Positions 22,701 to 30,848 of a DNA stretch of 64,000 nt are shown in pieces. Position 1 is the stretch's first letter. Each line of letters opens with the position of its first letter. Location of the stretch: positions 14,172,217 through 14,236,216 of the forward strand of contig NC_049981.1 of assembly GCF_000003815.2 (NCBI RefSeq). The letters are read 5' to 3'. Both the position numbers and the translations under genes were made by a program. Under the pieces are notes generated by a model. The model saw only the letters and a list, made by a program, of their open reading frames with translations, was not told the origin of the DNA and did no database searches. The DNA is from Branchiostoma floridae. Lineage: Eukaryota > Chordata > Leptocardii > Amphioxiformes > Branchiostomatidae.

Positions 22701-25700
22701 AGCAACCTCCCATATAATTTATTTGCAAATCCATGCCCGTAGGCTAATTGCAATGATACAGACAGTGAAAAGTAACAAGAGTCTATTCTAAATACACACA
22801 CGTCAGCTATCTATGTACATGCTTCTACTTTCTTTACTGGGTGGTTTGACTTCTTCTTTGGAGGCAGTGGCTGATGAAAAGTCCCACTTCTTTAATGATT
22901 AGTGGGTTCTGTGATTTTAACAGAAATATAGTTTTTTTGAGGTCTACTAACTGGTGAAAAGTTGGAAATATTGTTTTGATTGTGTCAAAAAGGTTGTTTC
23001 TTTCGTCCTCATAATGGGGGCAGTTACATATAAAATGTATTTCATCTTCCACTGCATCCGTCGCACAGTATTTACACAATCTATCTTGAACTGGCACTTT
23101 TTTATAACGACCCTTTTCTATCTCTAGTGAGTGAGCACTGATTCTTATCTTACATACATTGGATCTCTTGTCAGTGTCGTTCTGGTATAGATAGGTTTCC
23201 ATGGCATATTCGGTTTTGATATGTTTGTAAAATCTTAGTTTGCCGTTATCTTTAGACAATTGCTGGAAAAAGGTTTGGACATACACGTCTGACAGTCTTT
23301 TCCTTAACAATGTACAAATATGTTTGTTGTCTATTCTAGAGTGAGCATAGTTCCATAGATAGGAATAACCATTATCATCAAGTATTTGTTTTACATGTTG
23401 GAGCCAAGTTTTCTTATGATTGTTTAAAGGTACATTTTGTTGACAGAGTAGTGCGTCTATTTGTAAAGGGTGTGTAGAGTAATCTAATTGTTTAAGGCGC
23501 AGCCAGTACTTAACTATGCGGATTGCTATATCTATGCCTGCTGGATAGACTCCGAGTTCTGCTCTACATGCGGAGTTACAGGAATTCCTGTGCACGCCAA
23601 GAATATTTTTACAAAAGCGGGTTTGGATATTTTCCACTGGGCAGTTATCTTTTCCACGGTCTATACCCCAAATCTCACTACCATATAACATTATGGGCTT
23701 AATACACGTATTGAATAGCTTAAGTAGAGTCTTGGGGGACATCGTTGAAAGAGTGAGAGGTTTGAGGCCGAATATACAGCTTTACGTGCCTTTAGAGACA
23801 GGTTCTTTTAGCTAAGGAATAAGTACCTGACGAGGACAACGTCAGGCCTAGGTAGGGGTAGGAGTTTGCGATTTCGATGTTATCTACGCCAAATAAGAAA
23901 TTTATGTTCTTGAGGAGTCTCCCTGATTTGTTAAAGATCAAGGCTTTAGTTTTCTTTAGGTTCACCTGCAGTTTCCATTTTTCGCAGAAGGAATGAAGCC
24001 TGTCAAGGGCACATTGTAAGCCGGTTTCAGACTCTGAAAGTAGTACTACATCATCTGCGTAAAGTAGACAAGAAACGAGGAGGTGGTGTAGGGAGGGTGG
24101 GTCGCAGTCGGGGGTATCTAAATCTTTAACTAAATCATCTATAAATAAGCTGAAAAGAGTAGGACTGAGGTTGCATATATATCGATAGTCTTCTGCTCCG
24201 TGAAAAAAATCATCATAAAAATTATGTCTACAGTTGAAAATCTCGTTCATAGCGCTGATGTACCTACATAGCTATCGCTTGTATTGGGGTCGGCGCCAGC
24301 TTCTAGTAACATTTTCATGGCCTCGGTGTAGCCATTCTGTGCTGCTTCGTGAAGTGGCGAGTTACCCTAGAGCAAACACAGACCCAGAGAAAAATATACA
24401 TATTGATTTACACAGTGCTCACAGATCATAAAGGTTGATATAAAACAAAAGTTCGATACCTCACACTTCCGTGAAATATTTTGTAGCCTTTTTATTGTTT
24501 CATCTGGTCTAATTGATTGTGAAAATAGCTAATTAGCGAAATCTGTTTTATCTCTGTTGGCCCCCTGAAGCAAAAATACATACGCTGTATGTGTAGAAGT
24601 CCTTTATTTTGGCAGAATTTCATGGGTGTGCCTAAATACCACAAACGACCACAAACGACTCGGAAATACCACAAACGACCACAAACGACTCTAATATGCA
24701 GTGTATATGGGTCAAAGACCTTGTGTGGCGCTCTGGAGACATTGTTTACACATTCATGAATTTAAAAAACGCAGCAAGTCCTGCGTATTCACCAGTTATT
24801 TCGAGTTAGTCCGCCGGTTTCAAGATCGAATCGATTCTTGGCCGCCATGTTGGATCGCCCGTGCTAGGAGTCTGCATGGGGAAGTTCTCGATACCTTCCA
24901 CGGCTCCATAGACGACAGGACGATAAAACTATGGACACTGTTGGTTCATAGATTGTAGCATGGCACTATTCTATCATTGTCAACTTATAAAACTTGTATA
25001 CTAAGTGTTTTTCAGCCTCGATGCAAGCACGCATTCATTATAGTGACCGTCATCGTGATTTGCTTCGATCTTGAAACCGGCGGACTAACTTGAAATAACT
25101 GGTGAATACGCAGGACTTGCTGCGTTTTTTAAATCCATAAATGTGTAAACAATGTCTCCAGAGCACCACACAAGGTCTTTGACCTATATACACTGCATTT
25201 TAGAGTCGTTTGTGGTCGTTTGTGGTATTTCCGAGTCGTTTGTGGTCGTTTGTGGTATTTAGGCAGACCGGAATTTCATGTTTACATTTGATAATGACTT
25301 ATGTGAATGAATAACATTTACATGATCTATACATGATATAGACCTTTCAGTAGCTTAGACATATGTCACGAGTAATAAGTAATTCATCATTTACCACTAT
25401 GGAATTATGGATGGCACTTTTACATTAATCGTGCAAATTGGACTCTCGTTACAAAATTAGTATCTGTTGTTTCACCTTCCATTGATAATGTACTTAAAGT
25501 GCATATCGTATCATTGTGGAAAACACCAAAATTTAGTAATTTCTCATGAATTATGCCAAATTGAATTATAATTTGCATAATTTGCACATTAATGCGTACA
25601 TCTCAAAACTACCTGTATACCGAATATCATGGCAATTCATAATAATATGACAATATCCTCCTAAAGATATATTTTTAGAAAAATTCCCTGTAGTTCCAGA

Positions 25701-25994
25701 TTAAGCTGCTAGTGAGCCCAACCCTACACCACTTCCTCAATATGTGACAAGTTATCTGCCACCCAAAAACCATCAATACCTTAGCATGTCTGGGCCAGAA
25801 AAAAAGATAGAAAAAAAAACCAGGGGCCTGAAGTTGACATTGACCTTCGTATTCCCTACACCTACCAACATACCAAATATCATTACAATCCATCCAGAGG
25901 TTCAAAAGTTATGCTGACATTGAATGTGCGAAATTACAAACATGCACGTACGTACACACGCACACGCACGCACGCACGCACATACACAAACACA

Positions 25995-26045
<51 letters not shown>

Positions 26046-26799
26046 ACACACAAACACACACACACACCAAAAACTATACGTCCATTTTTTCTTGGAGGTA
26101 AAAACATATACAAATGTACCTAGTACTACCTACATTTTTATCCCGTGCGTTGGGATTTGCTCCATATTTGATCAGGACCTGTATTGCTCCTGTATGCCCT
26201 CTACCGACTGCGTAGAAAAGGGCAGTGATACCCTGGAAGAAGACATTGTAGTAGAGTGCGAAATGAATATATTTCGCTAACACCTCCGAGGAAGTGAACG
26301 AACTCACTTTTCCTCATGAAATAAAATGAAACAAGAGACAAGTAGTACTGTACATAATAATATGATGATAATAAATGAAATATAATCATGAGCTAACTTT
26401 ACAAGATAAATCAAACTAAATCCGACATAACCTTTGGCGCGATACATTGCAGCAATACATACGAAATAGTTGTCAACTCGTTCTATTTACTAATCAAAAA
26501 ATGAATGCAGTACTGATTAACGGTCATAATTTTCTAAATAGAATACTTGTCAACTTACTTTTTTATCAGTACTGTCAGGGCTTATCCCCTCAGACAGTAT
26601 CTGCTCAACTCTGGCCATGTTGCCGCGCTTGGCAGCGTCCAGTAGCGCCTGAAGGACAGTGGGACATGTTCTGGATAATGTATTTTTTCCAAAATCAAAA
26701 CCCGGATAATGTGATAAAATCTTTATATGTACATAGTACATGCCTATGAACTTAAAATGTTTACCAACGTACCTCCTCCTTAGTCTTCTTCGAGTCCAT
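16508..26799 (-). CDS. ANK-Roc-COR-Death-Death protein (ROCO family, DAPK-like without kinase), 15 exons
   Basis: Coding exons in transcription order are 26799-26773, 26648-26559, 26232-26134, 24366-24268, 22555-22460, 22225-22121, 21435-21180, 20920-20762, 20651-20292, 20047-19872, 19392-18152, 17928-17849, 17695-17434, 17095-17022 and 16773-16508. Every junction has an AG acceptor and GT donor and all phases agree, giving 3390 coding bases (1129 residues). The start MDSKKTKEE has an in-frame TGA upstream. Order of parts: four ankyrin repeats (about 10-137), a basic linker, Roc GTPase (about 200-489) with P-loop GKYGNGKT, DFGGQE and THSD, COR domain (490-900), and death domains at about 931-1016 and 1042-1129. 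Roc-COR proteins are GTP-regulated dimeric scaffolds, and death domains recruit apoptosis or immune partners. DAPK1 has the same order but begins with a kinase, which is absent here. A LINE lies in intron 4. The assembly is mine and no transcript was consulted; the last exon may instead start at 16767. Confidence 0.88.
17434..17695 (-). CDS. ROCO exon: first death domain
   Basis: It encodes CFNIVVRDACPKWRELGHHL, then IDEIEERYRGDPRKCCRAVC and IQRLRDALVSIREV. Six amphipathic helical segments with the conserved tryptophans (CPKW, DRW) fit a death domain. The domain is followed by a 74-base linker exon (17022-17095) rather than by the longer minus-strand frame at 17022-17330, which does not fit the phases. 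Confidence 0.88.
18152..19392 (-). CDS. ROCO exon: COR domain (single 1241-base exon)
   Basis: It joins in frame after the Roc THSD exon. It opens ESKEEYHSSIRRHLKGRLID and contains typical COR segments: IPIKWLELRSKLLEMYKQG, a winged-helix-like GILQFLHLRGDIIFF, and NFVILDPQWLVDVCKTIITI. A C-terminal half follows, with YFVPSLLTTEPDF and FYLRIELLSSVKAEASRF. COR is the dimerisation and signal-output domain that always follows Roc. The exon is much longer than its neighbours, which is common for COR-coding exons. It ends in CAGGATCC and a GTAAGT donor. Confidence 0.9.
19872..21435 (-). CDS. ROCO exons: Roc GTPase domain (4 exons)
   Basis: Exons 21435-21180, 20920-20762, 20651-20292 and 20047-19872 encode the GTPase. 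G1 is GKYGNGKTNL (residues 212-221), G3 is DFGGQE (378-383) and G4 is THSD near the end, after YHLESIRAHTRP. About 160 residues separate the G1 lysine from G3. Much of that is a charged, glutamine-rich low-complexity linker encoded by the 159-base exon and the start of the next. Hydrophobic strand FMIFVFNAQRLDF precedes G4, as usual in Roc. Core nucleotide-binding residues appear intact. Confidence 0.88.
22460..26648 (-). CDS. ROCO exons: four ankyrin repeats, one per exon
   Basis: Exons 26648-26559, 26232-26134, 24366-24268 and 22555-22460 are 90, 99, 99 and 96 bases long, all phase 0. Each encodes one repeat, for example GNSPLHEAAQNGYTEAMKML and GVTPLHDAAICGHHKCVAQL, with the TPLHxAA and LLxxGADxN signatures. 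The exon 22225-22121 that follows (KRADEVIGKDFRYGKRVSAK) looks like the capping end and linker to Roc. One-repeat-per-exon phase-0 structure makes gain or loss of repeats easy. Confidence 0.9.
22718..24176 (-). mobile_element. LINE copy 2, 5'-truncated, inside a ROCO intron
   Basis: It is nearly identical to copy 1 from TTTATTTGCAAATCCATGCC (3' end) up to GACTGAGGTTGCAT, where similarity stops. It therefore retains only the region from reverse transcriptase motif B to the 3' end. The element fills most of the 1712-base intron between the third and fourth ankyrin exons and lies in the same orientation as the host gene. ATATA borders both ends and may be part of a short target duplication. Confidence 0.9.
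22834..24176 (-). pseudogene. Broken LINE reverse transcriptase fragment (copy 2)
   Basis: Two frames (23792-24176 and 22834-23742) cover the YADD region through the C-terminal Cys/His cluster. Relative to copy 1 there is a two-base TA insertion near 23771 and a one-base deletion in a T run near 23811, which shift the frame between them. With the 5' part missing, the copy cannot be active. Confidence 0.88.
24625..25269. mobile_element. Foldback DNA transposon with 205-base inverted arms and 10-bp target duplication
   Basis: Arms at 24625-24829 and 25065-25269 are inverted copies with few mismatches. They start GGTGTGCCTAAATACC on the left and GGTCTGCCTAAATACC in inverse on the right. Subterminal tandem words CCACAAACGA are present in each arm. 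The direct repeat GAATTTCATG lies at 24615-24624 and again at 25271-25280. Long inverted repeats with a duplication of 9-11 bp are typical of Mutator-like elements, so I suggest that group. No transposase is encoded in the 235-base centre. It lies in an intron of the ROCO gene. Confidence 0.88.
25945..26068. repeat. CA microsatellite
   Basis: About 120 bases of imperfect CA/CG dinucleotide repeat with GCACGCAC, ACAAACA and CAGA interruptions, in an intron of the ROCO gene, 65 bases from an ankyrin exon. Confidence 0.95.
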
Positions 26800-27410
26800 A
26801 GCCGCAGGCTTCAGCAAATGTAATCAGTGTACTTGTTACTGAAAGCGAAAGGGAAGCACAGCTGACACAACTTATGTCAATGTTTGATTCGGTAACTTAA
26901 AGGATCTTACAATGAATGACACAATATCGATTGAAATGAAGAAAAATCTAAATGTAGATTTCGTATTTCCATAATGAAAATAAGTAACGTTACCTAAATT
27001 TTCAGAAGAATATAAATTGTTGTCATAGAATATGAATTGTTGTCATCTGAAAAAATACAATGTTGTGATAGAAATATCCTTGAATATCGTCAAACATTTC
27101 TCCGATTCATACACCTGAGTAATACAAACAAGTTAATGTTCCTTATGAATTTAGACAAACCTTTGATTGTAAAGCATATCTGTTCCTAGATTTTCAGCAT
27201 CACAAAGAAGCGAGATGTCGAATTCACTTAGTAGAATATGATCCTTCTGCTGGTTGACATTATAAATATTGCATGTAACGGACTTGTCAACTATCATTTT
27301 GTTGCGACCTGTACTTAACCAAGTGGGTATATATGTTACAATAAAGGTCTTCATCCATTTCTTCATGCATTATTAATGTTCACACTTGGAAAGGACATTC
27401 TTGGTCCAAA

Positions 27411-27541
27411 GTTCTGACAATGACGAAAAATTGTACCTTCATTATGTCTGTCTCGGTGGATTGACTAGTCAGATAAAGGTTCTGACAAAGACGAGAAATA
27501 TTTACCTTTATCATGTGTGTCTCGGTGGATCGACTAGGCGA
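27411..27541. repeat. 68-base tandem duplication
   Basis: The unit starting GTTCTGACAATGACGA at 27411 is repeated at 27479 as GTTCTGACAAAGACGA and continues in parallel through CTCGGTGGATTGACTAG / CTCGGTGGATCGACTAG, with about 80 percent identity by eye. Confidence 0.75.
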
Positions 27542-27556
27542 GGGAAGGCGAGGGAG

Positions 27557-27603
27557 GGTCTGCCTAAACACCGCAAACGAGTGCAAACGAGCTTAGGCAT
27601 ACC
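27557..27603. mobile_element. 47-base miniature relative of the 24625 foldback element
   Basis: The left end GGTCTGCCTAA and the inverse of the right end GGTATGCCTAA match the ends of the 24625-25269 element. The interior contains GCAAACGAG twice, matching the CACAAACGAC pair in its arms. It looks like the fused outer ends of that family with everything between deleted. No target duplication is clear. Confidence 0.55.
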
Positions 27604-28152
27604 CGGGATAGTCAGATAAGATCTACCAATGTCGCTTCATATTCTGGGAAATCCTACCAATATTGTGCCCACGCGGAAATATTCAATGCCTTCCTCACCG
27701 AAATACTAAAATTCCCGAAACTATCCAACAAAGAAAGTGATGCTGCTTCATTAACTTTTCCTAGTAAAATATCGTGGGCGATCCAACAACAAAGGGGTAT
27801 TCGGAAGGAAGTTACCGGATAGTCACGGTCACGGGTTCGTTCGTCACGCGTTGTTTTCTGTTGTTGGTTCTTCAGTTATCTTGTCAAAAGTACGACCCAC
27901 AATACTTGCTACACTACGATGACTTCCAAATCCATGTCATATAGCAACTAGAATGTTTGATAGCACATAAAAAAACTTGATATATGCTGATATAGCCTCA
28001 GGTAGTCCTCTCGGACACGGTCGGTTAAGTCTGAACAATTGTCCCAACTCAGGTTACAGTGTTAACAAAATGGCGACAACATTGTCGTTTTCTGTGTTCG
28101 CGAAAGCATTACCTTTTACTGCTTTTAAATTACACTTCTGTCAAGATCGTAC

Positions 28153-28269
28153 CTTTGTCGGGTTGTCCTCTTAAAATACTGATAGTTGTTGATAGGGTAA
28201 CAGCTTCGCCACACTTGCAAAGGTAATACAACGCCACACCCAAGCTTAGGAACTTGTCCTCCATGTTTA
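28153..28269 (-). CDS. Possible first exon, unidentified
   Basis: After an acceptor-like GGGAAATTGCAG, the minus strand reads TAAACATGG with a good start context. It encodes about 37 residues beginning MEDKFLSLGVALYYLCKCGE and ends in GACAAAG with a GTACGA donor. The peptide has a hydrophobic stretch but no family that I recognise, and no partner exon was linked. It may be chance; confidence is low. Confidence 0.25.
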
Positions 28270-29253
28270 CTGCAATTTCCCACAAGTGAAATGCACTGAA
28301 CCCAAAACATGAGCCAAATATATACAGTACCAAGTGACATTGAGAAAAAAAATGGCACAAATTTTAATTCTTACCATTTTCGAAACGCCACGGAAACTTG
28401 ATTCTTGCAGTAATTTTATGTCTCCTGCTCAAGCCGAAAATTTACGTCATGATCATGTGGATCTATCCATGACCTCCGACATTCAGTGACGTTAATCCCA
28501 AGGAAACGTTACAACAAAACAGGAAGCTCTCGTTTCAGCCTTCATGTCACGCTATGCCAGGGATGTCGAAGCATCCATGAAATAAGAAAGCCGACGAGTT
28601 AAATTTCTGAAGCATCACTGCCAATGTTTACCCAAACCTTGTTAAACAAAAAAAATTGATTTTGAAAGTTGTATGACGTTCATAAACTAGATTCGCCAAT
28701 ATGACTGCTCAAATGAGAAAAAAACGTTTAGTACTTAGGACAGCAAGCTAGCCTATTTTATTCTCGCCTGTAGCATGTATGAACGACAAATGTTTCATTA
28801 TGCAGAACATTTCACCATCACAATGATTGAGATTTTATCAAGCCTGAGTACTGGTTGGTTTGTTCAGGTTTAAATAATTGTCCATGACAATACACGGAGA
28901 ATAAAATGAAACAGGTGACGTTGGTTACTTAAGATAATAAGGTAACGACAAAAACTGAACGCACTGGGTTGTTTTTATTCTGCGCAACTGTACAAATATA
29001 CAGATACAGCAAATTCCATACCTTGTTTCGATCTCTTACACTAGTTCAACTGATGTCAACCAACCGCTTGCATTTGTTTTGTTTTTCTTTCCTTATTAAA
29101 CTGCCTTTTGTATTTCTTCTCCACCTGGCCTTCATAGCAGGCTTTTTGGCTTCAACCAGAACTGATATAAAATTAGAAGACAGTACCAAATAACATGCAA
29201 AAATGTCAATCCAAGATGCCTGCTACGGAGACAAGCTCAACAACTCCTGATCT

Positions 29254-29483
29254 CTAGCCATCCAACATACTCATTACCCATTTCTTCCTTCGTTCCTTCC
29301 TCTCTGATGAATCGTTCCGTCTCCCTTCAAGGTACAAAGCTTTCTCAACAACTTCTTCAGTGCCAGTTTTCAAGTTTACTACCCGCTGAGCAGGCATAAG
29401 GGGGCACACACCAGTTTATTTGGGGGTTCAAATGGAGGCGGCACACCCTCAAGTCTAGCGACCATCTCTTCCAGGGAATTATC
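29254..29483 (-). CDS. Possible terminal exon with a one-base frameshift, unidentified
   Basis: After a good acceptor (TTATTTTCCTTCAG) the minus strand reads DNSLEEMVARLEGVPPPFEP and stays open to TAG at 29379. A second frame continues with PAQRVVNLKTGTEEVVEKAL and a basic tail to a stop at 29254. Both halves look protein-like, and they lie one base apart across a run of five C (GTGCCCCC). A missing base there, in the genome or the assembly, would explain the break. The phase-0 start also fits the donor at 37847 of the PIP5K gene, but I prefer the 34961 exon for that. No family recognised. Confidence 0.35.
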
Positions 29484-30687
29484 CTGAAGGAAAATAACTG
29501 TATATGGGGTGAGAGGATATACCTTCAGCTACAAGACCAACTGAGTTTCGATCCTTCAACTTCTCTAATTTTGAAAAATTATAGGGAAAAAACATTATTT
29601 TCATGTCAAAAATGATGCACAAAATCGGGCATTTTCGCATTGGATAAAAGAGATGAAGAAGATTTTTCCGGCAAGCACGACTGATACTGCCAGAAAGAAG
29701 AAAATCTAAAGACTAATCCAGCCAATTATAAAGAAAATTCTAGTACTACAGTTTTTTTAATCATCCACGGCGCGCGGCATTGCAACTTCGCTCGACACAG
29801 CGCTTCAGAGGTAAATCTAGGTCACGGGCCTCTTTACATTCAGGCGTAGGGATATCGCGGAAGCAACGCGCGGACCAAAACACAATTTGCGCCAAAAACA
29901 CACCATTTCCTACGCTTTTCAGCCATGTAACCGTTTAATGTCATTTCGCAGGAAATAATGAGAAATGTCAACTCAAACATGGGCCCTCGGAAGCCTTTCG
30001 TCACTTTTTGGTCGCGGACTACCACGGACCCGGTCGCGGAAGAACTGGGGTGTGCACCGTTAAGCTGCTATATTTTGTCAAATTTCAGAATGATGATTCA
30101 TGACAATATAAATGCTGCATTGCATATAGAGCTAGATTCATCTAATTTTTCAAGATCACCAACTCTTCCCGCCAGTTTTTTTTTAGCTTATAGGCGAAGT
30201 ATTGTAGTGAGAAATTAAGCTTTTTCTTCATATCTCATGTACAACTGTTGCAAGGGCCAAACCACAAAAGATCGATGAAAAGGCTTTAAAAATCAGCATT
30301 TCTTTGGGTTCATGCAGGTGAAGATACATTCACTTTACCACAGGTAACATCTAGGATCAGAGTAGAGAAATTGAAATTGGCCCCAATAAAAATTCATCCC
30401 TGCCTGTACCACCGAGGAAACTATTAATGATTCAACTAATACGTATACGTAATGGGCTCTAACCCTGGCTTATTCTTGCAAAATGTTAAAATTATTCAGG
30501 TATTGTACAACTTTCACATCGAGTTCCTTTCTTGATGCTTTTCCCTAACCATAGAAGATCATAGAACTTTACTCTCTGCAGCCGGATTGCAGTGCATCAT
30601 GGGAAGGGGCCAGTGACATCCTCTGGGGGCCAACCACCTGCAAATGATGATGTCATGGGAATGATCCCTAAACTCCTCTAGTCTTTA

Positions 30688-30848
30688 TACCCCCCTCACA
30701 TTAGGCGCGATTCGATCGGACGACGAGTCTGCGAGCTCTAAATTACGAGGAGGCATGTCGACCCTGACGGGAAGGTGGAACTCATCCTTGTAAATTAGAG
30801 CTCGCAGACTCGTCGTCCGATCGAATCGCGCCTAATGTGAGGGGGGTA
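30688..30848. mobile_element. 161-base element with 59-base near-perfect inverted repeats
   Basis: The left end reads TACCCCCCTCACATTAGGCG and continues through GATCGGACGACGAGTCTGCG to AATTAC. The right end is its inverse with at most one or two differences, around a centre of about 40 bases. The flanks share TTA-like bases only, so the target duplication is unclear. The high identity of the arms implies youth or selection for the hairpin. Confidence 0.85.

Larger units (their letters stand above)
26800..28152. other. Region upstream of the ROCO start, no supportable gene
   Basis: A possible 5' UTR acceptor lies just upstream of the ROCO ATG (TCGCTTTCAG then TAACAAG on the minus strand). The rest shows only short frames, a 68-base tandem duplication (27411-27541) and a tiny palindromic repeat (27557-27603). 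A minus-strand frame at 27172-27310 ending in a GTTTGT donor has protein-like composition but no recognisable family. Confidence 0.35.

Noticed and set aside
24640-24710. Short regularly spaced repeats resembling a CRISPR array
   Set aside because: The CCACAAACGA words are subterminal repeats of a foldback transposon in a eukaryotic genome and recur inverted in the other arm.
25911-26280. Frames encoding threonine/histidine repeats
   Set aside because: These are translations of the CA microsatellite.
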